A DNA stretch of 64,000 nt from Manihot esculenta (GCF_001659605.2 NC_035172.2:33159342-33223341); one strand, 5' to 3'. Shown: positions 24,301 to 36,610, numbered from the stretch's first letter. Numbers and translations are program-made. Notes: generated from the sequence alone by a model not told the origin.

Positions 24301-24816
24301 CAGTGATCTTAGGTGTAATAAAGATTTGAGTATAGGAACTGTAATGGAAGAGCTTGATAGGGTAAGGAAAAAGGCTGATGGGATAGTTGCTAGAGAAGGA
24401 TGTGAGGGTTTTGTTAGAGGTGTTGACAAAGAAGAGTCCAGGGAAGTACCTGGCATTTTCCTCTGCCCTATATTTCAGGTTAGCCCCCAAAGCTATTTGA
24501 TATTGCTGCTATATATGTAGTTAAATAATTTAAAAACCATTTTAATGAAAAAAAAACCTTTAAGAGGTGGATTATATTAACGGTTGCATTGAATAATTTT
24601 TCAATATGTTGGGTGCAGGACGTAATGAAGAACCCACATGTAGCAGCAGATGGATTTTCTTATGAGTTAGAAGCAATAGAGGAATGGCTAAAGATGGGAC
24701 GTGATACTTCACCAATGACAAATTTAAAGCTCAAGCACAAATTCCTCACCCCTAATCACACCCTTCGTTCTCTCATCCAAGAATGGCATAGCAAGAATTC
24801 CAATATCACCTCATGA
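21325..24816 (+). CDS. PUB50: U-box E3 ligase with USP-like and kinase-like domains (PUB50 type)
   Basis: Eight exons: 21325-21490, 21588-21700, 21812-21939, 22021-22432, 22849-22989, 23103-23642, 23768-24478, 24619-24816. All junctions are GT-AG and in phase, giving 802 residues. Order: USP-like N terminus (about 1-150), acidic linker, coiled coil (about 275-420, Leu/Lys/Glu heptads), kinase-like domain (about 443-700), U-box (about 728-800, with CPIFQDVMKNPHVAADGFSY and TSPMTNLKLKHKFLTPNHTL). The U-box recruits E2 enzymes for ubiquitin transfer; substrates are unknown. The ATP-anchoring Lys is present (AVK, residue 484), but the catalytic loop reads HGHLTTSN (582 on) instead of HRDLKxxN and the metal site reads SGFG (601-604) instead of DFG, so it is very probably a pseudokinase. 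Family and domain calls are firm; orthology to Arabidopsis PUB50 (At5g65500, by memory) rests on architecture and the AIL neighbour. Confidence 0.92.
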
Positions 24817-25421
24817 TGATGATGATGATGCATTTATTACTGTAGATTACAAAATCAAAATAATAAGATTCATAATTCTTTGTTTCTTTTAAAATAATTT
24901 ATCCCCCTCACCTCTTTTGTTAAAATAAATTTCTGATTTGTTTTGAATTATTCATACAAGCTCAGGTTCATTATTAACTTCTTATCTGAGAATTGGACAA
25001 GCATAAGGATCTGTTACAGAAAATTATAGCAGTGCAAATTTTCATGCAAAGTCTAGAGTTCAAGTACTAGAAAGATATGATTATGCTTCTCTGGCAGAAA
25101 AAGATACAAAAACAAGTTCAAAATATAACAGAGGATTCACAAAGCCAGAAATACCTTATTCTCAAAGAATGTCTTAACTATTGATATAATATGAATTCAA
25201 CCATGTACTTCTCTTTGACAAGATACAATATCATTTAGTTTAGTGATGTATGAAATTTCTTGATTTTTTTTCCAGTAAAATGAATATATTACTAATAGTA
25301 TGAGCTGCATTACCTCCAATCTCTGTAGAAATTCAACACTGGAACTTCACAACTACTCTTAAGAACAGAGTGCGATCTCCAAGAGGTCAAGCAACGAAGT
25401 AAATGCCAGAAAAACTACATG
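24817..25421. other. Convergent 3' flanks of PUB50 and NAT genes
   Basis: About 600 bp between the stop codons of two genes facing each other. A GATGATGATGATGATG microsatellite directly overlaps the PUB50 stop. AATAAA-like words occur on both strands (for instance AAAATAAATTTCTG near 24,923). No separate gene is visible; the two 3' untranslated regions may approach or overlap. Confidence 0.5.
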
Positions 25422-28400
25422 CTATGTGCGGCAACACCTTGACCAACAAAAGAACCGGGAAACTTTTCTAGGGAGGGAATAATCTGCAAGTAATGATGGA
25501 TCACTAGCCAAGTCTTCAGGATGTGACCATATATACACTCCTCTTTCTTGTCGGGTACCAGGGACCGTGTTATCAAGTACAAATGCTATCAAGAGAGTCA
25601 CCACCATGTTCATGGACATAAGAGCATTTATCGCAAAATCAAACTGGTGGATGAACCAAAAAATAGAGAGAGAAATATCAACTTTTGAATGCCAGGAGGA
25701 CAACAGAAAACATTAACTGAATATGCAAAACTAGACAAAGCATAAATTCTCATATGTTACTCATGCATGTTTATGCTATTAGAAAAGAAAGTGGCAAGAA
25801 GCATACTTGTTTACTGCTGGTGTTGACTGGTCCACTTGATGCTGCCGCATAAGGAACAAAATAACTTGGTAATATCAAGGTGACTTGAGGCTGATACTGC
25901 TGAAAATAGGCGGGAATTGACATACCAAGGAACAATGAAACACCAACTATTGCGATGTTTCTAAAACTTGATGTTTGACTGTACTGTAAAGTTGAGAGAC
26001 CCAGTGCCATGATAAGGCCCCACATGAAGCAAAGTATGGAAGCAGCTAATGCCAGTGGTATAGAAGCAAGAATAGCACCCACTTTTCCTATTGACCACAA
26101 CTACAGATATTAATATGATAAATCACCCCATAGATTGTACTCCTGAATGCTATTTTCGTATCGAACCATGCAGAGTTTTCAAAATTTACGTTAATTAGTC
26201 TGATTAACAAATGTGTAAGCAAACTCATAAACTCTGTTATGACATGAAGGGCCTACGACTTTCATGTGTGAATGGAGAAATTATATTGTATAGAATGTGT
26301 TCAAACTGGAAACTATAGATTTCTTAAACATTCTTGTAGATCTAATTTCCAATCTCAAAAGGTAAAAGAAATTTTAGTTTTGCTTGGATGACTAATAAAT
26401 ATGACTTCGCAGACTTAAAGCCATTTCCAAAACTCACCTTGTGGCGACACTCCTCAACAGACATTCAATTAAAGAAGGAAAAAGAATAGGCACCATGATT
26501 ACCTACAATTGTGGTCCTTTTCTGGCAGATTCCAGGTGCTTACCTACAAATGAGGAAAGGATCAAGAAAACTGCCCCAAGAGCCAAAGCCCTCTGATTAG
26601 CCACCTTTGTTATGTTGATGGTATGCACATTTTCTGTTAAGGTCGTTGAACCGGTACCTGAACCCCACAGTCCAGCCAATAAACTGCAGAAGCCCTCCAA
26701 TGCAATTCCTCTGCTAACAATTCCTGGAGTTGGAGGCTTTGTGTTAACTAATAAGGATGTAGAGTGATAAGTTCCAACCTGTATACATTGATACATTTGC
26801 ATCAATATTGTGTTTAAAATTCTTTGATAATTTAGGTTTCTTACAGTGAAATATTAAAAAAGAGATCTTCAAATCAAACCATCAACTTGGCTTCTCTTCT
26901 GAAGTTTCCCACAGTGGGTGAAATCACAAGCCCCAGCTTTTTTGTTTATTTTTCTAATTTGCAGTGAATAATACGGGTTGTTCATGACACAGAAGTAAAA
27001 CCAGACAAAAGTGCTGACATATTGTGGACAAACTACAAGATGATGGGCATCCCAGCACTGCATTTGTTTCTCCTTCCCCTTTTTAAAAAAATTATTTTGC
27101 TGCTAATTTTCTCCAAATTTTCCCATAAAATTTATTGTGCTAACATATTGTGGGCAAACTACAAGCCTTACCATTCTGCATTATCATATGACAATTATGC
27201 ACTCATAAATAGTAGGGGTGAGCAGTATTCGATTCAAATCGAAAAAACTGACCAAACCGAATTAATTTAAAAATTCAGTTTGATTTTTATTCATTTCAGT
27301 TCGGTTCAATTTTTAATTTCAAAAATTTCGGTTTGGTTTTGATAAAAAAAAAATCAAAAAAATCGAACTGAACTTATTAGTGATAATAGTATATTATTTT
27401 CAATAATATAGAGAGATTAGACCATATTAAGGTTAAAATATTTCAATTAAATTTTAAAATACTAAAACTAAAGAGTAAAAAATAAAAAATTTATTAAAAA
27501 TTCAAACTGAACCGAATCGAACAGAATCAGACCGTTTTGGCTTGATTCGGTTTCTATTTCATAAATATTAAAATTTTAATTTTCGATTCGATTTTGAACC
27601 GAACCGACCGAATGCTCACCCCTAATAAATAGTAGAGACTATAATGTGAAGTTTGAGGACAAAAGCATCTAGTGGAAGCTACTAACCGAATCCACCGATG
27701 CAACCAGGGACACAATTATCATGATCAAGGAAGTCCTCAGATGGAAGATCGGGACACCCCATTGTAAAGGGTAGGGAATTCTGACCCATGCAGAAGTTCT
27801 CCATGCATTAGAAACATCAGTCCTGCAATGCTGCATTGTATATGCATGCCTTCTACATGCATCAAGTAAAATATTTGAACTTGGTATGTCAGGACTGCAT
27901 CCTTTGTAAGCATATGCTCCACCAGCCGTCAGAAAGAATGCATATGTCCATGTAATCATGACACTCAGGGGGACCTGCACTAACAGAAAGTTTCAGTAAG
28001 ATTATCCAAGTAATGACTGCAACATTTGCCAGTGAAGTCCACCCTGGGCTTCATCTTAGATGGCGAAGGGAGAGTATTTAATTGCAATACATGTTAACTT
28101 CAAATCTCAGCATCAAGAAACCAATATTAAACAAAATAAAGAAAGAGTTAGATAGTGCGTCACATACAAGTAAGAAACTTACTGCATAAATTCGGAATAA
28201 GCGATGTCCAAAGATGGATAATCCTCGAAGATACTGATGAAGAGGCAATAAAAGTACAAAACATCAAGTGTTTTGAACACTCAAAAAGAATAAAAGAATT
28301 AAAATGACAAATGACTAACAAATTAGCTGTGTACTGGAAATAGAAACACTGAATGCAAGGATCTTAATATTAAAAAGAAAAAGGTTAAGTATTTAAATTG

Positions 28401-31400
28401 CTTAAATCTTCAAGAATATCACGTACCAGGGAGAATATAAGAACCAATAGTATCAGAGGAATGCTAACTTCCACACAACTACCAGCTTGTGGAAAACCAT
28501 AGCTAAAAAATGCTAAACCTATTGCAGTAACAGTTGGTGCAACCACTAGTGGATTAATCAATCTGCAAGACATCAGCATACAAGGAAAGAAGGATTAGAT
28601 AGGTCCTCTGAATTTACAGCTTCTGACAATAAATTGTAAAGTTTCATAGAAGGAAACAAAGAAATTTTTCAACAGATTAATGTAACAGAACGTTAACATA
28701 AATAATCTTTTCCATTTAGCACAAAAGAACAACATCAGGCATTTAAGAAAACTCTACTAAATGCTATATTATGCAACTAGAGTTGATTTACAAAAGAAGG
28801 CTTATGCAGGCAGCACCAGCACCAAGATAGCACACGATAAGAGCAACATCCCTAGCATGTATTGGATGACTGAATAAGCATTATAACTCTGGAGGTGGAA
28901 CAGAAACTAGAAAGAACAATGTAGGCAAACTCTTAGCTTACCTTAGAAGAAGGGACATTAAACCAGTGAATCCCAAGATGCTTTGAAATATTGATCCAAC
29001 AATTATAGCCCCCTGGAGCTCCCTCATTATGTGTCTGAATTTCTATATTCAGTGAGCATGAAACTAAAAGGTTAAAGCAGTTTATCAAAGGAAAAAATAC
29101 AACATTCATGGTGGGCAAATCTCCTTGATGCTTGAAATACAAAAAAGGCTTCAAAAGAATTATCAACACAATTCACACATTCTCATTCAATTAGAAGCTT
29201 ACATTATAGATTATTTTCAATTTTTGGTTCATTTCGGGGAAAAGTAGTTGTATATTTTGAGATGCAAAAGGTTTTTTAGGAATTTGGTATTTCAAAATGC
29301 ATTTGTGGTAAAGCTAAAAAAAAGTCATTGTATGTCTACCAAGCTTGAAGCTGACAGATGTATCACTTCAAATATTTTTCCTAACAATTAACTCACATGT
29401 TCCGAGAGATTCCGGAACTCCTGTGCATTCATGATAACTAATGCCGGTGCCAGATACACAAATGAACTCCCTTGAACTAATGGAAGTCGGGTACCAAAAT
29501 AGGAGTGTAATATTGTTGTAATGCCAGAGACCAGCAACATTGTAGAAATCACTGTAGCAGTGTCCCTCTGTCATTATTTATATAATGAAAGACAATTTAT
29601 TAAGCTGTAAATTCCATTCTTGAAGTGTATTAAACAACACGATATCCATGAGAATCAATGCTTACATCTGTTCCTCCCATGGCTGGTATGATGATCAAGG
29701 GGATGAAAATCAGTGAGCCAGCCAAAGATAAATAGTGTTGCAGGCCATAATACATAAGTGGCACTGCAGTCAAGGGACAAACAAGCAAGGATCAGGGAAA
29801 ATATCCAATTTCTATGAAACTTACCGGAACACAAAGAAAGGGGGTGGGGATCATCATGGAGGACCGAAAGAATGAAGAGTCATATTAAAAATGAATTGTG
29901 GCTCTTACAGCTTTGGTTATCTCGCTGATACAAAAGATTCTCTATTTATAATAGAAGATCCAAGACATATATGATATGATACCATAAATAAAAGATTCTC
30001 TAACTATAATAGGAATATATCAAATCCTATAATCACAGACATAATTATTCTATCTATTTAGAAAAACAAATTCTATATTAAATAAATTCAACTTTCTATA
30101 ACATTCCCCTTAATTGTATCTTGAAATTTCATCAACTCTAACACTAGAAATTTCAGGGTAGTTTAAACTAAAACGGTAAAAATAAACTACACTTTGCAAA
30201 AATTGCTAAAAAAAATTAGAGAAGACGAAACGGAGTCAACAAGCGTCCTACATGCAAACCCTTAAAGTGTCAAGCGTAAGAGGTGAATTCTTGGCACTGC
30301 GGTCTGTGACCTCTGACTATTGTTCCTTATTCATTTATTTGCTTGACTAAATACTCTGGTTTCCATTTCTACATACTTCTGACTGAAAGAGAAAGAATGC
30401 AGCAATTCTTAAGCCCTTTAGAAAATATTATTGTGTCTTCATTCATCAAAGAACACAGAAACTGGCTCTTTCGAGTTCCAGTTGTTGAAATATGTAGTTA
30501 ATTAAACATGAAAAATTAATCTTCATCTGCTAACAAAGTTAATTCTCCATCGACGGCCGAACACACTGCTACACAATTAGTCCTCGAACAGTGTGTTCCA
30601 TCTTTGAGTCTTTAAGTCTTAACACTCAATCATATCGCTAGTAAAACTTTGATTTCATTTTTTAATATTAAAAAAACCCATTAAGAAATAAACTGGGATC
30701 AAAGAGAAATCCACTGGGAGGAGGAGGGGAGAAGGAAAAAATAAGGGGTGAAGAGAACTAACCAAAACCAGGATTATCTCTCAACCCAAATCTCATTCCA
30801 CTCTGTTTTTGCCACCCTTCACTATCAGGATCATCCCCACCAGGATACACCTCAATTCCAATATCAGTTCCACCATTTTCTTCTTCTTTCTTAGGCTCCG
30901 TAGCTGGATTATTTTCTGGGATTTCATTTCCGGTACCATTTACTCTCCCATTTCTGGTGCCCTTCCCATTCCCATTGCCACCTCCAGTTTCATTTCCACT
31001 TCCATTTAATCCAAATTTCCCTTCCTCATCCCCAACTCCCAGAACAGATTCATCTCCTATTCTCCTCCTTTTGTTCTCATCCCTCAATCCCAAGTTCCTA
31101 TCATTTCCATTCCTGAACTCATTATCTGACCTAGATGCTGAACCCGAAGCTGGTTCAATTTCTGAACCTCTGGCAGGCCTGGTCGGACCCAGAAACGCGT
31201 CGATCTCGATTTTTGGGGACAACGCACCGTTCTTGTGATGGTTATGACCCCTGTCCAAGTCAAAACCAGTGCTGCTATCAAACTTCTCACTGTTGCTTGT
31301 ACTGGTTTCACTAGAGAAAGTAGAAACAAAACCGGTTTTCTTAGCCCAAGATCTCAGCTCTCTTGGATTATGATCAGTTCTGGACACAAATGGCTTGATA

Positions 31401-31495
31401 TTTGGCAGCACAGAACCTGATTTCGTGTTAGACCTAGCTGCTTCTCTCTTTGCCACAGACTTGCCCACAGAATCTGAGCTCGACCCAGTTTCCAT
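25422..31495 (-). CDS. NAT11: Nucleobase-ascorbate transporter, NAT11/NAT12 type
   Basis: Ten exons, read downward: 31495-30763, 29763-29666, 29567-29397, 29042-28942, 28562-28427, 28233-28183, 27974-27687, 26778-26544, 26087-25807, 25643-25422; all GT-AG and in phase, 771 residues. Residues 1-244 (exon 1) are a hydrophilic, Gly/Asn/Ser-rich cytosolic extension with SWAKKTGF, a hallmark of the NAT11/12 branch. Then follow about a dozen hydrophobic membrane segments beginning VPLMYYGLQHYLSLAGS. The family permeates nucleobases or related compounds with cation coupling at the membrane; the substrate of this branch is not established to my knowledge. The NAT signature region reads TENVHTINITK (about 574-584), with His where many members have Gly. 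The start is the ATG at 31495; the frame stays open slightly upstream without another ATG. Intron 7 carries a MITE. Confidence 0.92.
27213..27624. mobile_element. hAT-type MITE in NAT intron 7, 412 bp
   Basis: Perfect 12-bp terminal inverted repeats TAGGGGTGAGCA / TGCTCACCCCTA, followed inward by diverged GTATTCGATTCAAATCG versus CGGTCGGTTCGGTTC. Exact 8-bp target duplication ATAAATAG at 27205-27212 and 27625-27632. It lies between exons 7 and 8 of the transporter gene, 62 bp beyond the exon 7 donor. Perfect ends and duplication point to a recent insertion. Confidence 0.92.
29880..30240. repeat. Possible retroelement fragment in NAT intron 1
   Basis: Inside the 1-kb first intron, the run from TTACAGCTTTGGTTATC through repeated AAAAGATTCTCT words (29,928 and 29,989) to ACATTCCCCTTAATTGTATC resembles LTR-edge sequences of plant copia elements. 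No matching second LTR is visible here. The rest of the intron shows nothing recognisable. Confidence 0.25.
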
Positions 31496-32100
31496 TGCAA
31501 CTTTTCTCAAATGGGTAATGAATCGTCAAGCAGATAGCAAAAAAATGAAGTAAAAACGAACAAAAAGGGAAACAGAATTGAGTAGAATGAAAGAAAAGAA
31601 AGAATTGGTGAGGAGTAGCAAGCAAATTGAAATGATTGTCTTTATTTTAATGCTTATTTTGCTAATGGGAAGCTGTATATGGATGGGTGAATTGAATGAG
31701 TTTTTAGTGTAAAGATTACGACCGTAGAAAACACCGCTGGCCAGTTGCTCTCAGTTGTTGTTTTCACTTTTCCGGACGTATCAAATGACAATAATGCCCT
31801 ACACTGGCCGTTAATAAAACCGGCGGCTGAGTGGGACGATGTGGAAGATGTGGCAGGCACTCAAAGTCTAGAGAGAAGAGGAAGAAGATGAAGAAGAAAA
31901 AGAAAGAAAGGATTAAGCTGTTATATTATTTTATCTGTTTATTCCTTTTGTTTTTCAACTTCAGTGAAAAAGTTTAACTTTTTGTTTGAAGCTATTGCCC
32001 ATTAGGGATTAATAAAGGCGTGGTCCCGATGGTTTCTGGCTTTTTATTAAGTCTCGCTTTAGCTATCAAATTCAGCAAGCGGTCTCGGTGATTGCAGCCA
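31496..32100 (-). promoter_or_regulatory. Promoter and leader of the NAT gene
   Basis: Non-AT-rich DNA upstream of the minus-strand ATG. Purine-rich stretches (31,540-31,620 and 31,870-31,910, GAAGAAGATGAAG) are typical of transcribed plant leaders. I cannot fix a TATA box or start site. A short open stretch at 31,654-31,860 has no family resemblance. Confidence 0.35.
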
Positions 32101-33870
32101 GTTGACGTGAATTATAATTGGTTTTAAAAAACATATTAAAATATTATTAATATTTTAAAAAATTAACTATTTAATATTTTTATCAATTTTATCGTTAAAT
32201 ATTTTATAATTTAATTTTTATAAATTTTTTAAAAATTTATTAATTAATTTTTTAATTTTAAAAAAATTATTAATTAATATGAATATTTTTTCATATTAAA
32301 GATATTTAAATTTTTTTATAATATTTAATAATAAATACTAACTAATAAAATTTTTAAAATATAAGAAATATTTTAATATGTTTTTTAAAATTTAAAAATC
32401 AATTAATATCTCTTTAAATACTAAATAATAATTTTCTCTAAAAATTATATCATAAAATATTATTTTAATATTAATAAATTATATATAATAACTTTTTATT
32501 TTTTTTTAATATTAAAAAATTTATTAATTAATAATCATATATTACTTATTACATTAATATTTTCAATAATATTTAAAAATTTATTTTATTTTTTAATGAT
32601 ATAATATCATAATATATTATTTTAATATAAATTAAATTATTGTATATAAAATTATAAATTCTCAATTATAAATAAATAAAACTATAAAATAATTTTATTT
32701 ATTCTTACATTTTATTTATTAAATAATATATATTTATACCTTTTAAATTTACTAAAAAGTATCTTGAAATGCTACACGACACAATACTGTAAATCTTTTA
32801 AATTTTGTTTAGACAAAATTCAATTAAATATAATATTTTTTAAACATATTATTATCACATTAATAAATAATAAATTTGAAAATTTTTAGATTTTACTCTG
32901 TTGATCCCTATTTTTTTAAAAAAAATATATTATTTTAAATATTTCTAAGAAAAATAATCCATAGTTTCAAAATAAAAGTTATTTTTTAAAATTTTAAAAT
33001 TTTTATTAACATCATTGATTTAATACCTTTTTTATATTTTAACGAAATAGTAATATTTTTTCTGCAAATTAAATATTTTATTTTAAATTGAGAATGTGGT
33101 ATATATTTTCTTTAAACAAACTATGCTCAAATTTATTATTCATCACATTAAATTTTGTAGGCCACTTGTAATTAAACTTTATTGATATTGAAATATATGG
33201 TCATTTTGAGTTTGATTATATCCATTTCAATAGAACACCAGACTAAATTTTTGAATATATATTATTATTTATTAATTTATAAAATAATAAATAAGCGCAT
33301 ATATATATAATAAAAATATACATGTAAAAGTTAAAAGTACTAAAATTTTTTATTATAAATAATAATTTTATCGTTTTAAAAATATTATGATTAATTTAAT
33401 TAGTATTTATAGTATTTTTACATTAACTACAAATAATTTATTGATATATAAAATTATATTTTTCGGTTAGAAAGTCCACGTTGTCTTTGGTGAGGAGTTG
33501 GGTTGGGCCACCCAAGAAACAGGACAGGAGGTGACATGTTATTGATAGTGCACATGTCCTATGCTTGTGTGTTAAGGGACGATAATTAACGCACGCGAGT
33601 AGGGATGTAAATAGACAAAGTATTGGTTGAAAATTAAACTACTTTAAATCAAATTTGATTTGATTTATATCTTTCTAAATTTAATTTAAATTATCTGAAT
33701 TTATCTTAAATCTAATTATGAACAATCCATCAAATTAAACTAAAAAACTAAATAGATCAATATTTTTAAATATAAAATTGAATCAAAATCAACTTCAACC
33801 AAGCAAAATTAATTCATTTTAACTCAAATATTCAGTTGACGAAAAACAAGCATAGGAAATCAGTGTAATT
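32101..33870. other. AT-rich intergenic DNA
   Basis: Mostly A/T runs without open frames. A brief normal-composition patch at 33,470-33,605 (GTTGGGTTGGGCCACCCAAG) has no recognisable content. 33,600-33,850 shows TTTGATTTGATTTAT-type words like the hAT MITE family, too eroded to bound. Confidence 0.5.
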
Positions 33871-35066
33871 TTTTTTTTCTCTCTCTCACTTGCTGATTAA
33901 AAGCACAATCTCCATTCTGAAAATCATAGTAAAGAAAGTTCTGAAACAATCATGAACTCATCAATACTTGTTGCAAAGAAAACTTACAACCTAAAACTAG
34001 TAAACTCAATTGAGTGTTCATCCTCTAACACCCACTGATCACAGCTGCGATTGTGGAGGTTCAAGATGAAAATGAACTTTGTGAAGGTTGTATTCACGTT
34101 GAATCAGTCAATCAGATGCATAGGGGAGAAGTTTCAATTGCACAAATACAAAGTTACAAGCCAATCTTTCAATTACAACATAGATATCAGTTACTGCAAA
34201 GAGATCTTCCACCCAAAGCAATTTATTAAAACACTTCATTAAAACCCTTTGAGAAGGCGAACTTGAAATTTGTAAAATTTCCTCCAATATCTGAAGTTCA
34301 TGTTATCTCTGATCACCATGATGGAGAAGTTCAGGAACACAAGCAATTTGACAGACAGGCCATAAACATCAATCAGGAGTATGCTTGACAAATCTTAATT
34401 TATTTTCCAATCAGAAATCCTTGCATAGTCTTTCTGCCAGAATTCATGAATTGCAACTTTTTTTCCTAAAGCTAAATACACACTTGAACAGAAGCACACA
34501 GGCAAGCATGAATCACCCACTACACTATGTTTGCCATTTACCTTTTCCCCATTGGTCTACAAATGAATCAAATTTGCATTTGAAGCAAATCACAGGAATA
34601 CATGCACAATCTCTTATACTAGAGAAATTTGCTCAAACCTTCATGTTTTAAGCCCATAAAGAGTAATGTTTTAATCAAATTAAACAATCATAATTGATAT
34701 GTTTGAGCAAACTGAAATACTGTAACTCCTAAATTCTCAAAAAGCTCATCCAGCATTGATAAATCCCAACTGTGGATAGAAGGATGGAGAGAGGATGATG
34801 ATCTCACAAGCCCAAAAGCCAAAAGTTCATCTTTAGGGCTTTGAAAACACAAATATCAGGAGTTGGTAACGACAAGATCAATAAATTCATAGCATTTCCC
34901 TTTTACAAATGTAAGAACAAATTAGATGATAGTAATTTTACCTCGAAAGCTGGGAAATTTACAATTCTAAAAATTGAAACTCTAAATCTGTGCCATTATC
35001 ACTGAAAGTACCAATTTTCCACACAAGTATCAAGAAGCACAAACTCACACCACAGAGAATCAAACG
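33871..35066 (-). other. Normal-composition flank downstream of the SKIP34-like gene
   Basis: About 1.2 kb with clearly less A/T than the DNA on either side, lying 3' of the small minus-strand gene. Open stretches here (34,051-34,242; 34,385-34,651) look random. It may be a long or spliced 3' untranslated region or a non-coding transcript; the sequence alone does not decide. Confidence 0.35.
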
Positions 35067-35345
35067 TTATTTAGCAGGTATAGACGAGAAGAGGCGAACA
35101 ACGTTATCTTGCTGCTCTTGAAACTTTCGCTTGAGGTACGTCTCAAGGATCTCCATAACAGAAACGAACCGCTTCATCTCCTCAAGGCGGCGATTGAGCT
35201 CGGCTTCTCGAGCCCTGGCTCGTTCTAGGAGAGCCTCGGTCTCAGCGAGGCGGCTCTGAAGGTGATCTACTACTGATGTATCGTTTTGGGATCGGCGGTG
35301 GATTAAGTCGTGAGGGGATAAGGAACGTTGGTGACCGTAACACAT
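35067..35345 (-). CDS. SKIP34: SKIP34-like small coiled-coil protein
   Basis: Single exon, 92 codons. It begins MCYGHQRSLSP and has a Glu/Arg/Leu-rich heptad region (residues about 27-60: LQSRLAETEALLERARAREA, LNRRLEEMKRF), then VSVMEILETYLKRKFQEQQ. This matches my memory of the plant protein SKIP34, named as an SKP1-interacting partner, which would link it to SCF ubiquitin ligases; its biochemical role is unclear. The ATG at 35345 is the first in frame, and the coding base composition is sharply higher in G+C than its flanks, supporting a real gene. It sits between the NAT gene and the ecdysoneless homologue, transcribed away from the latter. The gene is confident; the name is moderately so. 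Confidence 0.72.
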   Translation of the reverse strand: MCYGHQRSLSPHDLIHRRSQNDTSVVDHLQSRLAETEALLERARAREAELNRRLEEMKRFVSVMEILETYLKRKFQEQQDNVVRLFSSIPAK

Positions 35346-36180
35346 CGTAAAAATGGTGATTCTGGAAGAAATGGTACGAGATAATCAGGGATCGGTGGCT
35401 GCAGAGTACATGAAAGAGAGTGTGAAACACCGGGGGGAGAGAGTTTTCTATACAGCATCACGTACTGGGCGGATCAAATATCAGAATCATGGTTTATTCT
35501 TTTCTTTTTTCTTTTTTCTTTTTTTTTAAAGGAACAGTTCTTCTGCTGGTCGGCGGTTAATCTAGAGGGCTACTTTAGAAGAGGACTTTTTACCGTTTCA
35601 AGATATTTTTTTTTTTTTCATTTTTTAAAACTCTGTCCGGAAAATAATTTTGAGAGATTTATAATACAGTAGTTGTATATTATCATTATTAATAAATAAA
35701 TTTTTATATTTTTAAAAATATATTAAAATATTTTAATTTTTTTTTTATATCTTAAAATCTTTTTGAGACAAATAATTATTGATCTCTAAATATTATATGT
35801 TATTAGCTTTTAATTATTAATTTTTGAGATAAATATTAATTTATTTCTATATATTATATTATCTGTTTCTAATAATAAACTTTTAAGTTAAAAACATATT
35901 ATTCTCTAAAAATACTTTATTATTTGTTTTTAATAGTAAACTTTTTAAGATAAAAATTAATCAATCTTTAAATATTATATTCTACATCTCTAATTCTTTA
36001 AGATTAATTTTATCGTATAAAAAAATTTAATCATTTTTGAATTTATTATTAAAATATTTATATTTTCCATTAAAAAAAAATTGTTAACTAATTAACGTAT
36101 AAATGAATTAATTGTATATTATATTAAATGTGTATATACTTTAAAAATTAAATAAGAAAAGTATTTTTTTAATTTTAAAA
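35346..36180. repeat. SKIP34 upstream DNA followed by degraded repeats
   Basis: The first 240 bp should be the SKIP34-like promoter and leader. At 35,640 a GAGAGATTTATAATA edge with ATTATTAATAAATAAATTTTTATATTTTTA resembles one arm of the Mutator-type MITE family at 9,424. From about 35,760 to 36,010 a diverged unit of roughly 65-70 bp (AAACTTTTAAG..TAAAAA..ATTAATCTCTAAATATTATATT) recurs three to four times. Confidence 0.45.
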
Positions 36181-36191
36181 AATTAAATATG

Positions 36192-36306
36192 CAATATATA
36201 TATATATATGTGTGTGTATATATATATATATATATATAATATAATATAATATAATATAATATAATATAATATAATATAATATAATATAATATAATATAAT
36301 ATAATA
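36192..36306. repeat. Compound microsatellite (TA)n-(TG)n-(TA)n-(ATAAT)n
   Basis: A TA run with a short TGTGTG interruption (36,194-36,236) passes directly into about 14 perfect copies of the 5-bp unit ATAAT up to 36,306. It is likely length-polymorphic. The apparent open frame across it is an artefact of the repeat. Confidence 0.95.
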
Positions 36307-36560
36307 ATAACAAAATTTTAACTAATCAAATATATATATACAATAATAAATTTAATATTTTATAATATTTTAGTTCTATTATATAACTACTTAAATTTAT
36401 ATCATAAAATAATATTTATAATTAAATTATACTTAAAAATTAATAAATTATAATAAATTTTGATATATCATTAATTTATTTTAAAAATTGAAATGTAAAA
36501 TTATAAATTATAAATAAAAAATAATGAAAAAGAAATGATCTGGGACGAAGTAGGATTAAA

Positions 36561-36610
36561 ATCCCACATTGTTCAAAAAGAAATAGGGAGGCATTTGCCT
36601 CCCTATAAAA
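36561..36610 (+). promoter_or_regulatory. snRNA-type USE plus TATA-like arrangement
   Basis: ATCCCACATTG at 36561-36571 differs by one base from the plant snRNA upstream element RTCCCACATCG, and TATAAAA follows at 36604-36610, 32 bp downstream, roughly the spacing of Pol II-type snRNA genes. The sequence after it does not resemble U1, U2, U4, U5 or U6. A retrotransposon LTR promoter is an equally good explanation, because many plant LTRs begin with TCCCACAT-like words. Confidence 0.3.

Noticed and set aside
24006..24490. Minus-strand open frames of 93-117 codons over PUB50 exon 7
   Set aside because: They are antisense to the kinase-like domain; the plus strand is clearly the coding one.
36119..36313. 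64-codon Tyr/Ile-rich minus-strand frame
   Set aside because: It is the ATAAT and TA microsatellite read in translation.
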